58,667 nt of DNA from an uncultured Bacteroidales bacterium. Its GTDB lineage: Bacteria; Bacteroidota; Bacteroidia; Bacteroidales; UBA932. Below, one piece after another: positions 1 through 8,543 of the stretch. The stretch is from positions 1 through 58,667 of the forward strand of contig CALUPT010000016.1 of the NCBI GenBank assembly GCA_944322715.1. The letters run 5' to 3'. Below the pieces are notes generated by a model. That model saw only the letters and a list, made by a program, of their open reading frames with translations, did not search any database and was not told the origin of the DNA. A program made the translations under genes and the position numbers. Positions within the stretch are counted from its first letter, which is position 1, and each line of letters starts with the position of its first letter.

Positions 1-85
1 TACCTCACGCCAAACGAAAAATTTAAACAAATTATTAATCAGAATTCTGTTGCATTTGCAAGTTGAATTCAGCAAAGGAAATATC

Positions 86-1099
86 ATGAGAATCGGAAAA
101 ATCATTTCACTTCTTGCAGCATTGATGCTGTGCGGTGCCGGAGCTTTTGCACAGGATGTGATCCGGCTCGGTATCATCGGTCTGGATACTTCGCATTCTG
201 TCGCTTTCACCAGCCTTATCAACGGGGGAAAGGAAGAATGGGCGGAAGGCTTCAGGGTTGTTGCAGCCTATCCTTATGGTTCCCGTACGATAGAGTCTAG
301 CTACAGCCGGATTCCCGGATATGTCGAGGATGTGTCTTCCATGGGAGTGGAGATTGTCGACTCCATACAGGACCTTCTTGACAAGGTAGACTGCGTATTC
401 ATCGAGACCAATGATGGCAGGCTGCATCTCGATCAGGCCGTCGAGGTATTCAGGTCCGGAAAGACATGCTATATAGACAAGCCGCTCGGAGCCACTCTCG
501 GAGAGGCCATAGCCATCTGCGAGATGGCTGAAAGATACGGAGTGCCGATATTCTCATCATCGACACTCCGGTTTACACCGCGTAACAGGCAGCTGCATGA
601 TGGGGAATTCGGGAAGGTTCTCGGTGCCGACTGCTGGTCTCCACACAAGGTCGAGCCTACTCATCCTGATTTCGGATTCTACGGGATACACGGTGTGGAA
701 ACCCTTTATACCATTATGGGTACCGGATGCGAGGAAGTTAACAGGATTTCCTCGGAATGGGGTGACATCGTGACCGGACGATGGAATGATGGCAGGCTCG
801 GGTCTTTCAGGGCGATAGTCAAGGGACCGCAGGTCTATGGCGGTACTGTCATGGTTTCCGGCAAGACAATCCCGGCCGGCGGATATGAAGGTTACAGTGA
901 GCTCCTCAAGGAGATTCTGCAGTTTTTCAGGACAGGCATATCCCCTGTCCCGGCGGCTGAGACGATAGAGATATTCACATTCATGAAGACGGCCAACATG
1001 AGCAAGTCGGATGGCGGACGGACAGTGAAACTTGCAGAGGCATATAAGGCAGGTCTCAAGGATGCAAAAAAACTGATGAGGGAATATGACAGACAGTAA
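86..1099 (+). CDS. Exported Gfo/Idh/MocA-family oxidoreductase
   Basis: Predicted NAD(P)-dependent sugar oxidoreductase of 337 aa. An N-terminal Sec signal peptide ends near GAFAQ, so the enzyme is probably periplasmic. The Rossmann start reads IIGLDTSHS, a variant of the usual GxGxxG loop, and the family EKP motif appears as DKPLG. The start at 86 is preferred because AAAGGA lies about 7 bases upstream and the signal peptide begins there; the frame is open further up to 50. It overlaps the next gene by 14 bases and begins an operon of related oxidoreductases plus ApbE. Substrate is unknown; oxidation or reduction of a sugar hydroxyl is inferred from the family. Confidence 0.85.
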   Translation: MRIGKIISLLAALMLCGAGAFAQDVIRLGIIGLDTSHSVAFTSLINGGKEEWAEGFRVVAAYPYGSRTIESSYSRIPGYVEDVSSMGVEIVDSIQDLLDKVDCVFIETNDGRLHLDQAVEVFRSGKTCYIDKPLGATLGEAIAICEMAERYGVPIFSSSTLRFTPRNRQLHDGEFGKVLGADCWSPHKVEPTHPDFGFYGIHGVETLYTIMGTGCEEVNRISSEWGDIVTGRWNDGRLGSFRAIVKGPQVYGGTVMVSGKTIPAGGYEGYSELLKEILQFFRTGISPVPAAETIEIFTFMKTANMSKSDGGRTVKLAEAYKAGLKDAKKLMREYDRQ

Positions 1100-2462
1100 T
1101 TTGATGCGGCTTTGCGGAAATATCGTGTCCGGGATTGCCCTTTCTCTGGCGGTGTCATGTTCCGGCGGCGAGGCGGCAGGCTATAGACTGGTGGTACTTG
1201 ATCCAGGGCATTTCCACGCAAGTTTGCTTCAGAAGTCGGACGTCCCGGGGATAGATGATACCGTCTATGTCTATGCTCCGCCGGGGAATGAGGTGGAACA
1301 GTATCTGTCGGCCATCAGATCATACAACACCCGTGAAAAGTCGCCGACATCATGGGTTACTGTCCCTTATATCGGGAAGGATTACCTGCAGAGGATGGTT
1401 GCGGACCGCAGAGGGGACATTGTCGTGATTTCCGGCAACAACATGAAGAAGACGAGGTATATCTACGAGGCTGTCAAGGCCGGATATGATGTGCTTGCAG
1501 ACAAGCCGATGGCAATCTCGAGGGAGGATTTCGGCCTGCTTGTGTCGGCATACGGGCTTGCGGAGAGTAACGGGACTGTCATATATGAACTCATGACAGA
1601 AAGATACGATGTACTCAACATGGTGGAGGGGTATCTGCTTTCGCGGCATGACATTTTCGGGGACCTGTGCACGGGCACTCCGGATGAACCGGCGGTGACT
1701 ATGGAAAGTGTCCATTATTTCTACAAGTTGGTTTCCGGCAAGCCATCAATGCGTCCCGGATGGTATTATGATGTGAGACAGCAGGGGGAAGGCATTGCGG
1801 ATGTCACCACGCATCTCATAGACCAGATACAGTGGCAGTGCTTTCCGGAAGATGCCATTGATTATGAAAAAGATGTCAGGGTGACTGGCGCAAGCCACTG
1901 GCCGACACCTGTCTCGCTTGAGGAATATGCGATCTCCACAGGTCTCGACAGGTTCCCGGACTATCTCGATGGCAGTATCAGGGACGGGATGCTTGAAGTT
2001 ATGGCAAACGGCACGATAGATTTCTGCATCAAAGGGGTCAATGCGAGGATTACCGTACGGTGGGACTTCGCTTCGGATGGAGGAGGCGACATATCCACAT
2101 CCGTCAAGAAAGGTACGCTGTCATCGCTGGAGACTGTCCAGAATGCCGGAACGGGATTCACGAGGCAGCTTTATGTCCGCAAGACCTCGGATATTGATGA
2201 TTCCGACTTTGAAAAGAGGCTTGAAAGGGCTTTGAAGAAGTATGCTTTCGTTTCTGTCGTACCGGTGGATGATGGCGTTTACCTGATAGATATCCCTGAA
2301 GAAAACAGAACGGGACATGAGGAGCATTTCGCGGAAGTGGCTGCAGATTTTCTGCATTATGCTGCCAGGGGCAGGGTGCCGGAACAGGAGGTGAAGAATA
2401 CGCTGTCGAAGTATTATATTACGACAGAAGGTGTCTCGCGGGCCAAAAATGTCGAGAAGTGA
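1086..2462 (+). CDS. Lipoprotein oxidoreductase, Gfo/Idh/MocA type with distinct C-terminal domain
   Basis: A 458-aa protein with a lipoprotein signal (LAVSC) followed by a Rossmann-like region starting YRLVVLDPGHFHA. A DKPMA motif stands where EKP is found in the family. The C-terminal half resembles the 'putative oxidoreductase C-terminal' domain often annotated in Bacteroidota. The start at 1086 overlaps the preceding gene and has GAGGGA upstream; an alternative ATG at 1104 would also give a good lipoprotein signal. It ends by overlapping the ApbE gene, so translation is coupled. Probably works with the preceding enzyme on a periplasmic sugar; the substrate is not visible. Confidence 0.8.
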   Translation: MTDSNLMRLCGNIVSGIALSLAVSCSGGEAAGYRLVVLDPGHFHASLLQKSDVPGIDDTVYVYAPPGNEVEQYLSAIRSYNTREKSPTSWVTVPYIGKDYLQRMVADRRGDIVVISGNNMKKTRYIYEAVKAGYDVLADKPMAISREDFGLLVSAYGLAESNGTVIYELMTERYDVLNMVEGYLLSRHDIFGDLCTGTPDEPAVTMESVHYFYKLVSGKPSMRPGWYYDVRQQGEGIADVTTHLIDQIQWQCFPEDAIDYEKDVRVTGASHWPTPVSLEEYAISTGLDRFPDYLDGSIRDGMLEVMANGTIDFCIKGVNARITVRWDFASDGGGDISTSVKKGTLSSLETVQNAGTGFTRQLYVRKTSDIDDSDFEKRLERALKKYAFVSVVPVDDGVYLIDIPEENRTGHEEHFAEVAADFLHYAARGRVPEQEVKNTLSKYYITTEGVSRAKNVEK

Positions 2463-3262
2463 TAGAGAACCGGACAGACTGGCATGAGGCAGGTTCCCTG
2501 TTTCACGGGGTTGTGCCCCGTGTGATGGGGACGAGGCTGGAAGTATTGATGGTGCATCCCGATATCGAGATGCTGTCAAGGCTCTGGCGGGATGTGGCCG
2601 GTCTGCTTGAATCCATGGATCGTGTTTTCGACAGGTTCGCTCCTGACAGTGAAGTTTCGAGGCTGAATTCTCGCAGCCGGGATATTGTGGACATAAGTCC
2701 GGTCATGGAGGATGCCCTCCGGCTGTGCGGTGACTATTATGAAAGGACATTGCATCTGTTTGATGTCACTCTCGGACATTTTCGGGATGTCACTGTCGGC
2801 GCAGGAAAAGTCATTTTCCGCAATCCGATGGTGAGGCTGGATTTCGGAGGATTTGCGAAAGGCTATGCGTTGAGGTCGGTGCGCAGGCTTCTTGCGGCAA
2901 ACGGTGTGAAGAATGCCTTTGTGGATTTCGGCGGCAGTTCAATAATCGGGATGGGGCATCATCCATACGGGGACTGCTGGAAGGTGGGGTTCGACAGTCC
3001 GGAGACGGGAGTGAGGCTGCGTGACTTCAGGCTGTATGACAGTTCCCTTTCCACATCCGGCAACACACCGTCTTATAGCGGACATATAGTCAATCCGCTG
3101 ACAGGTGTTGCCAACAGGAGGAAAATGGCTGCTACTGTCGTTGCAGGTGACTCTCTGGATGCAGAGGTGCTCAGCACTGTATGGATGATAGCCTCTCCGG
3201 AGCAGAGGAGGCAGATAGCGGAACTGTCCGCAGATGTTGAAGCTAACATATATGAACTGTAG
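2459..3262 (+). CDS. apbE: FAD:protein FMN transferase (ApbE family), leaderless form
   Basis: ApbE enzymes transfer FMN from FAD to Thr/Ser in Dxx[ST]GAT motifs of target proteins. Seen here: SEVSRLN near 65-70, DFGGFAKGYA at 128-137, NAFVDFGGS at 152-160, HIVNPLTG at 209-216 and the metal-site-like DSLDAEVLST at 231-240. The GTG start overlaps the previous stop (GTGA). At 267 aa it is shorter than usual and has no signal peptide or lipobox, whereas many ApbE proteins are exported, so it may act in the cytoplasm. It is embedded among sugar oxidoreductases; the only clear ApbE acceptor motif in the window is in RnfD, about 38 kb away. Confidence 0.85.
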   Translation: MIENRTDWHEAGSLFHGVVPRVMGTRLEVLMVHPDIEMLSRLWRDVAGLLESMDRVFDRFAPDSEVSRLNSRSRDIVDISPVMEDALRLCGDYYERTLHLFDVTLGHFRDVTVGAGKVIFRNPMVRLDFGGFAKGYALRSVRRLLAANGVKNAFVDFGGSSIIGMGHHPYGDCWKVGFDSPETGVRLRDFRLYDSSLSTSGNTPSYSGHIVNPLTGVANRRKMAATVVAGDSLDAEVLSTVWMIASPEQRRQIAELSADVEANIYEL

Positions 3263-3265
3263 GAT

Positions 3266-4591
3266 ATGAAGAGTGAAAATGAACCCGGAACAGACTTGAG
3301 TCTCAGAAGATTCATAAAGAGTCTCGGATATATTGCAGGAGGCACCGCAATCCTGTCTATGGCTCCGTGGCTTGTCTCGTGTACTCAGGAGAAACTGTCT
3401 GAGATACGCGGAGGGCAGGCGAGGATTGCCGTCATCGGGACAGGCTCCAGAGGGCAGTACCATATCCACAATCTTCTGCAGATACCTCATGCAAGGATAG
3501 TGGCGCTGTGCGATGACTACGCTCCAAATCTGGATGCGGCTTCGGCTCTTGTCCCGGCCGCCAGGAGATATGCAGACTACCGTAAGCTTCTCGAGGAGGA
3601 TGACATAGATGGAGTGGTCATTGCGACACCGCTGAACTGGCATGCCAGAATGGTTCTGGATGGTCTCTCTGCCGGAAAACATGTGTTCTGCGAGAAGGCG
3701 ATGGCAAGGACAATGGATGAGTGCAAGGCGATATATCAGGCGTACACACATTCTGACAGGGTGCTGTATTTCTGTATGCAGCGGATGTATGACGAAAAGT
3801 ATATCAAAGGGATGCAGCTTGTCCACAATGGGCTGATAGGGGATGTGGTAGGGATGAGATGCCATTGGTTCCGCAATGCCGACTGGCGCCGTCCTGTTCC
3901 GTCGCCAGAGCTGGAAAGGAGGATCAACTGGAGACTTTACAGGGAAAGTTCAGGTGGACTCATGACAGAACTCGCCTCGCACCAGCTCGAGGTCTGCAAC
4001 TGGGCTGTCGGGCGTATGCCCCTGAGCGTGGCAGGAATGGGTGATATCGTCTACTGGAAGGATGGACGCGAAGTCTATGACAGCGTCAATGTCATCTACC
4101 GGTATTCCGATGGGGTCAAGATTAATTACGAGTCTCTTATTTCCAATCGGTTCAATGGAATGGAGGATCAGATTCTCGGCAATTCCGGAACAATGGATCT
4201 GACCAAGGGCCTTTATTACCTTGAGAATGACAATTCTCTGTCCGGGATACAGCAGCTGCTTGCTCAGATAAAGGAAAAGGCGTTCGAGGCCATTCCTGCC
4301 GCAGGGCCGAGCTGGCGGTCCGAGACGAAGAAAGAATATCCTCCGCACAGCATTGTGGAGGGAAGGGTATATGTGAATCCCGGGCAGAGCACCGTAGGGG
4401 TTGACAAGGATGGATCCGATGTCATACTTTCCTCTTTCTGCCAGGCCTGCATCACTGGAGAGAAGGCCAGGGATGTGGTCGAGGAGGCCTATTGCGCTAC
4501 TCTGCTCTGCCTGCTTGCCAACCAGGCCATGGAGGAGGGCAGGACGGTCATTTTCCCGGAAGAATACAGGATTCCATATATGAAATTCTGA
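3266..4591 (+). CDS. Tat-exported lipoprotein Gfo/Idh/MocA oxidoreductase
   Basis: A 441-aa oxidoreductase with twin Arg at residues 14-15 (LRRFIK), a hydrophobic segment and a possible lipobox Cys at 39 (WLVSC), suggesting folded export with cofactor and membrane anchoring. The nucleotide loop VIGTGSRG is at 57-63. The family motif reads EKAMA rather than EKP. A C-terminal oxidoreductase domain follows, with SSGGLMTELASHQLEV and CNWAVG. It starts 3 bases after apbE and so belongs to the same operon. Tat export fits enzymes that carry tightly bound NAD(P), as known for glucose-fructose oxidoreductase; here this is inference. Confidence 0.85.
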   Translation: MKSENEPGTDLSLRRFIKSLGYIAGGTAILSMAPWLVSCTQEKLSEIRGGQARIAVIGTGSRGQYHIHNLLQIPHARIVALCDDYAPNLDAASALVPAARRYADYRKLLEEDDIDGVVIATPLNWHARMVLDGLSAGKHVFCEKAMARTMDECKAIYQAYTHSDRVLYFCMQRMYDEKYIKGMQLVHNGLIGDVVGMRCHWFRNADWRRPVPSPELERRINWRLYRESSGGLMTELASHQLEVCNWAVGRMPLSVAGMGDIVYWKDGREVYDSVNVIYRYSDGVKINYESLISNRFNGMEDQILGNSGTMDLTKGLYYLENDNSLSGIQQLLAQIKEKAFEAIPAAGPSWRSETKKEYPPHSIVEGRVYVNPGQSTVGVDKDGSDVILSSFCQACITGEKARDVVEEAYCATLLCLLANQAMEEGRTVIFPEEYRIPYMKF

Positions 4592-4617
4592 GACAGCATA
4601 AACAGGGTAAAAACAGT

Positions 4618-4633
4618 TTATAAAGCTTTATAA
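4618..4633. promoter_or_regulatory. Perfect 16-bp palindrome next to a start codon
   Basis: TTATAAAG is followed directly by its exact reverse complement CTTTATAA. The palindrome ends two bases before the ATG at 4636. It could be a DNA operator, or in RNA a weak stem covering the start region. No protein that binds it can be named. Confidence 0.4.
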
Positions 4634-4635
4634 TC

Positions 4636-5979
4636 ATGGTATCAAGACGCAGTTTTTTGAAGCGTGCCGTTTCAGGGGCGGCCGCTTTCACTTTGGGCAA
4701 CACTTTCAGTTCTCTGGCATTCGATTCTGCAGGCAGGGTCAACGGAGCCAATGACAGGATAAGGATAGGTATGATCGGGGTCAATTCACGTGGCAAAGGC
4801 CTTGCTTCCGGCCTTTCGAAACTGAAGGACTGTGAGATTACCAGGATATGCGATGTGGACAGCCGGGCAATAGCGAAATGCCAGGCAACGGTGCGGCAGA
4901 TTACCGGAAAGACCCCTGCGGGAGAGAAGGATATCCGCAATCTGCTGGAATCCCCGGATGTCGATGCCGTCGTAATAGCGATGCCTGACCATTGGCATGC
5001 TCCGGCAGCCATTATGGCGATGCAGGCCGGCAAGCATGTATATCTCGAGAAACCGACAAGCCATAATCCGGCAGAGAACGACATGCTTGTCAGGGCAGTG
5101 GCGAAATACGGCACTGTAGTCCAGGTAGGAAACCAGAGACGGTCGTGGCCCAATGTGATAGCGGCTATCGATGAACTCAAGGCAGGGGTTGTCGGCAAGG
5201 TACATTATGCGAAGTCGTGGTATGTGAACAACAGGCCTTCGATAGGTACCGGCAAGGCAGTGCCGGTACCGGAGTGGCTGGACTGGGATCTCTGGCAGGG
5301 GCCTGCCCCCAGACGGGAATACAGGGACAACATCGTGCATTACAACTGGCACTGGTTCTGGCACTGGGGTACAGGAGAGGCTCTTAACAACGGTACGCAT
5401 TTCGTGGACCTGCTCCGGTGGGGGCTTGATGTGAGCTATCCCACAAAGGTGGATTCCATCGGTGGACGCTACCGGTACAATGATGACTGGGAGACTCCGG
5501 ACACCCAGCTCATAACCTGTCAGTTCGGGGACAGGGCATCTTTCTCATGGGAAGGCCGCAGCTGCAACTCTCTTCCTGTGGATGGCCAGCCGCTCGGGGT
5601 TGTATTCTATGGGGAGACAGGCTCTCTCTATCTGACAGGCGGCAACGACTACAGGATAGCGGACATGAAAGGCAAGACCGTCAAGGAAGTAAAGAGCGAC
5701 CTCAAGTTCGAGACAGGTAACCTGCTGAATCCTTCCGAGGCCCTGGATGTGTTCCATTTCCGCAACTGGTTCGATGCCATAAGGAAAGGGACACGGCTCA
5801 ATTCAAGCCTTGTGGATGCCTGCATCTCCACGCAGCTCGTACAGTACGGCAATATTGCCCAGAGAGTTGGGCATTCCATTGAGATAGACCCTGTTTCGGG
5901 ATACATCCTCGACAAGGATCCGGAGATCAGGGGACTGTGGAGCCGCAAATATGAGAAAGGCTGGGAGCCACGCGTATAG
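4636..5979 (+). CDS. Tat-exported Gfo/Idh/MocA oxidoreductase
   Basis: A 447-aa enzyme with a strong twin-arginine leader (SRRSFLKR at 3-10) and no lipobox Cys, so probably soluble in the periplasm. After the leader the Rossmann loop is IGMIGVNSRGKG; the catalytic-region motif LEKPTSHNP is intact. The C-terminal half has the Trp- and His-rich HWFWHWGTGEALNNGTHF segment typical of the large exported subgroup. It lies 44 bases after the previous gene, with a palindrome in the gap. Of the four oxidoreductases here it has the most canonical EKP motif, so it is the best candidate for the primary sugar dehydrogenase. Confidence 0.88.
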   Translation: MVSRRSFLKRAVSGAAAFTLGNTFSSLAFDSAGRVNGANDRIRIGMIGVNSRGKGLASGLSKLKDCEITRICDVDSRAIAKCQATVRQITGKTPAGEKDIRNLLESPDVDAVVIAMPDHWHAPAAIMAMQAGKHVYLEKPTSHNPAENDMLVRAVAKYGTVVQVGNQRRSWPNVIAAIDELKAGVVGKVHYAKSWYVNNRPSIGTGKAVPVPEWLDWDLWQGPAPRREYRDNIVHYNWHWFWHWGTGEALNNGTHFVDLLRWGLDVSYPTKVDSIGGRYRYNDDWETPDTQLITCQFGDRASFSWEGRSCNSLPVDGQPLGVVFYGETGSLYLTGGNDYRIADMKGKTVKEVKSDLKFETGNLLNPSEALDVFHFRNWFDAIRKGTRLNSSLVDACISTQLVQYGNIAQRVGHSIEIDPVSGYILDKDPEIRGLWSRKYEKGWEPRV

Positions 5980-6005
5980 GATTATGATATTTCGCTGAAC
6001 TTTTA

Positions 6006-6014
6006 TACCTTTGC
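6006..6014 (+). promoter_or_regulatory. Bacteroidota -7 box for the MFS gene
   Basis: TACCTTTGC matches TAnnTTTG and lies 24 bases before the ATG at 6038. A clear -33 TTTG is not seen. The box argues against a possible TTG start at 6011, which would lie inside the promoter. Confidence 0.55.
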
Positions 6015-6037
6015 CGTCCAAGTTCACCGGAACAGTC

Positions 6038-7450
6038 ATGAGCCTATATTCGTTCTACAGGATAAGCAAGCCGTCAGCTGACAAGGTGCCTCAGGAGCAG
6101 GTGCAGTCAAGGTATAAGACATTGCGAAACAAAACATTCTGGGCCATGGTGGCGGCATACAGTATGTATTATGTCTGCCGTATGAGCCTGAGCGTTGTCA
6201 AGCAGCCGATAATCGACAGCGGAGTCATGACACCCGGCCAGCTGGGTCTTGTCGGCTCCGCTTTCCTTTTTGTCTATGCGGCAGGCAAGTTCACCAACGG
6301 ATTCATTGCGGATTACTGCAATATAAGGCGGTTCATGGCGACAGGCCTGCTCGTTTCCTCGCTTATCAACCTTATTATGGGTGTCACCGGCCTTCTGGAA
6401 GGTACTGTCGGTCTGGTGTCGCTGCTGATATTCTTTATATTTGCAGTAGTGTGGGGCATCAACGGCTGGGCGCAGTCCATGGGGTCCCCTCCGGGAGTCA
6501 TCCAGTTGTCCAGATGGTTCCCGCTCTCGAAGAGGGGCACCTATTACAGCATTTTCAGCTCGACCCCGTATATAGGTGAGTTCCTTGCCTTTATCATAGT
6601 CGGAGTAGTGGTCGGGGCGTTGGGCTGGCAGTTCGGCTTCATCTTTGCCTCGGTTGCCGGGCTGATAGGGTCGGCAGTCGTTCTCGTATTCGTTTCCGAC
6701 ACTCCTGAAAGCAAGGGGTTGCCGTCCATACAGGAGATTTCAGGGGAGGCGCCGAGGAAGGAGGACACGATGCCGACCGTGAAACTGCAGAAAATGGTCC
6801 TGTCGCATCCTGGAATATGGATCATAGCCGCATCCAGCGCGTTCGTATATATTACCAAATATGCCGTTGCCGGGTGGGGCGTCCTGTTCCTGCAGAAAGC
6901 CAAGGAATATTCTCTTGAAGACGCTACCCAGATAATCGCCTTTTCTGCCGCTTTCGGTGTAGTGGGAACTGTCATTGCCGGCTGGCTGTCGGACACCCTC
7001 TTCAAGGGCGACAGGGTGAAGCCGGCAATCATTTCCGGGATTCTGGGTTTCATTTCCCTTGCATTCTTCCTGTTCACCCGCGGAAGCTATATCATCAACG
7101 TGTTCTATGTCTCCATGTTCAGCCTTTTCATAGGGGTGCTCTATTGCATAGTCGCGGGTCTTATGGCTGTCGACATCGTCCCGAGAAAGGCGACCGGAGC
7201 CGCTCTCGGAGTGGTAGGGATATCAAGCTATGTGGCGGCCGGTCTGCAGGACATTACCAGCGGTTATCTGATAGAGGGCTTCTCCGTCGCCCCGGAGATA
7301 ACGGAAGGTCTCACCGAGACGGAGATACTGGCCGCCACGACGTACGATTTCGGTCCCGTCTCCATCTTCTGGCTAATTGCGGCCCTGATAGCATTCCTCC
7401 TTCCGGTCCTCTTCTGGAAAAAGATGCAGCGCAAAGACATTGACATATAA
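6038..7450 (+). CDS. MFS transporter, organophosphate:phosphate antiporter / UhpC-like family
   Basis: A 470-aa inner-membrane protein with about 12 hydrophobic segments and a long central loop around residues 215-260. Motifs typical of the GlpT/UhpT/UhpC family are seen: YYVCRMSLSVVKQ in the first helix, KFTNGFIADYCN in the 2-3 loop and WAQSMGSPPGVIQLSRWFPLSKRG in the middle. Family members exchange sugar phosphates or glycerol phosphates for phosphate, or sense them. Next to sugar oxidoreductases, import of a sugar (phosphate) product is likely. It begins after its own promoter and converges on the next gene across a terminator hairpin. Confidence 0.85.
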   Translation: MSLYSFYRISKPSADKVPQEQVQSRYKTLRNKTFWAMVAAYSMYYVCRMSLSVVKQPIIDSGVMTPGQLGLVGSAFLFVYAAGKFTNGFIADYCNIRRFMATGLLVSSLINLIMGVTGLLEGTVGLVSLLIFFIFAVVWGINGWAQSMGSPPGVIQLSRWFPLSKRGTYYSIFSSTPYIGEFLAFIIVGVVVGALGWQFGFIFASVAGLIGSAVVLVFVSDTPESKGLPSIQEISGEAPRKEDTMPTVKLQKMVLSHPGIWIIAASSAFVYITKYAVAGWGVLFLQKAKEYSLEDATQIIAFSAAFGVVGTVIAGWLSDTLFKGDRVKPAIISGILGFISLAFFLFTRGSYIINVFYVSMFSLFIGVLYCIVAGLMAVDIVPRKATGAALGVVGISSYVAAGLQDITSGYLIEGFSVAPEITEGLTETEILAATTYDFGPVSIFWLIAALIAFLLPVLFWKKMQRKDIDI

Positions 7451-7453
7451 AAA

Positions 7454-7483
7454 ATCCGGACCATCTTTGACGATAGTCCGGAT
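7454..7483. terminator. Bidirectional hairpin between convergent genes
   Basis: ATCCGGAC at 7454-7461 pairs perfectly with GTCCGGAT at 7476-7483. After one mismatch ATC/GAT extends the stem around a six-base loop. A-rich sequence on the left and T-rich sequence on the right would serve both the MFS gene and the opposing TIM-barrel gene. Confidence 0.75.
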
Positions 7484-7505
7484 ATCGTTTGTACCAGGAT
7501 GACAG

Positions 7506-8435
7506 CTATTTCACGAAAGCCGCATTCTGAAGATATTCCGCGCTTTCGGCTGCGGCCTGGAACATTTCTTCTGAAATCTGCTCCTTGGTGTAGGCGGAAC
7601 CGTCTGCATTCTTCTTGTCGCGGAGCCAGCCCGGAGTCTCGATTTCGACTACATAATCCTTCATCCCGTTTGCATAGAACTGGTTGAAGATGCCCTCGAA
7701 GTCGATTGTGCCGCTTTCTCCGATCACGAAGTCATCCTTGATATGGAGAAGTTCGATGCGGTTCGGGTATTTCCTGAGATACTCCACAGGATCCTTGCCG
7801 CCCTTTGTGCACCAGTACACATCCAGTTCGTAGCATACATACTGCGGGTCGGTGTTCTCCACTAAATATTCCCACATTACCTTGTCGCTGCCCTCCAGAG
7901 TCTGGAATTCCCCTGAATGGTTGTGGTATCCGAGCTTGAGCCCGTATTCGGCAGCGATTTTCCCGACCTTGTTGAAATAGTCGGCCATCTGCTTGATACC
8001 GGCCTCGGTATATTCCGCCTTGTAGCTCGGAATCACGAAATAGCTGCCTCCGCATGACTGCTGGATCTCGAAAAGCTGACGCCAGCGCTGCATGATTTCG
8101 GCCTCGTTTTCAGGATCTTCCTGGATGCTTGAATGGGTGGAGATTATCTTCGCCCCGTTGGCATCGCAGATAGCCTTGAATTCTTCTGCCGGGAGTCCGA
8201 ACACCTTAGGGTCGCCGCCCCACTGTACCAGTTCGAAAGCATTGTAGCCCATTCCTGCAAGCCTTTCGATGCTTGCCTGAGGATTTGCGTTGACGGCATC
8301 CATGACCGAATAGAGCTGCATCCCGATTGTCTTCTTTTCCTGTGGCTGTGCGCATGAACCGAGCATCAGCACAGTCGCCGCGGCAAAGGCAAATCCTGCC
8401 AAAGCCTTGTGGCTGAATCTGAAAAACCTTTTCAT
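7506..8435 (-). CDS. Lipoprotein sugar isomerase/epimerase-like TIM barrel (possible 3-keto-glycoside lyase)
   Basis: A 309-aa protein with a lipoprotein signal (MLGSC, Cys 28) and a xylose-isomerase-like TIM barrel. Likely metal ligands can be seen in GYHNHSGEF, ELDVYW, LLHIKDD and VEIETPGW. Exported members of this family next to Gfo/Idh/MocA oxidoreductases are known in gut Bacteroidota as lyases that open the glycosidic bond of 3-keto-glycosides by beta-elimination. The assignment here rests on fold and context, not on direct sequence proof; an ordinary sugar epimerase is the alternative. It is divergent from the GH2 gene, with its own promoter. Confidence 0.8.
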   Translation of the reverse strand: MKRFFRFSHKALAGFAFAAATVLMLGSCAQPQEKKTIGMQLYSVMDAVNANPQASIERLAGMGYNAFELVQWGGDPKVFGLPAEEFKAICDANGAKIISTHSSIQEDPENEAEIMQRWRQLFEIQQSCGGSYFVIPSYKAEYTEAGIKQMADYFNKVGKIAAEYGLKLGYHNHSGEFQTLEGSDKVMWEYLVENTDPQYVCYELDVYWCTKGGKDPVEYLRKYPNRIELLHIKDDFVIGESGTIDFEGIFNQFYANGMKDYVVEIETPGWLRDKKNADGSAYTKEQISEEMFQAAAESAEYLQNAAFVK

Positions 8436-8482
8436 AATGTTTATTTTAATGATGAACAGTAGTTTTCTATGCCAACAAAAGT

Positions 8483-8490
8483 CAAATATA
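8483..8490 (-). promoter_or_regulatory. -7 box for the TIM-barrel gene
   Basis: Read on the minus strand this is TATATTTG, a match to TAnnTTTG, 48 bases before the ATG at 8435. It lies back to back with the GH2 promoter, so one regulator could control both. No good -33 element is seen. Confidence 0.5.
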
Positions 8491-8503
8491 CGAATAATCT
8501 GCG

Positions 8504-8511
8504 TATCTTTG
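8504..8511 (+). promoter_or_regulatory. -7 box for the GH2 gene
   Basis: TATCTTTG is a full match to TAnnTTTG, 32 bases before the ATG at 8544. The divergent promoter on the other strand is 13 bases away. Confidence 0.6.
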
Positions 8512-8543
8512 TTACGATTTGTAAAACATAATCCTTGATTTTT

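Noticed and set aside
2939..3865. Minus-strand frame of 308 codons opposite apbE and an oxidoreductase
   Set aside because: It crosses two well-supported genes and has an atypical composition rich in His, Arg and Cys.
6011..6037. Upstream TTG start for the MFS transporter
   Set aside because: The TTG is part of the TACCTTTGC promoter box, so it cannot be in the transcript from that promoter; ATG at 6038 fits better.
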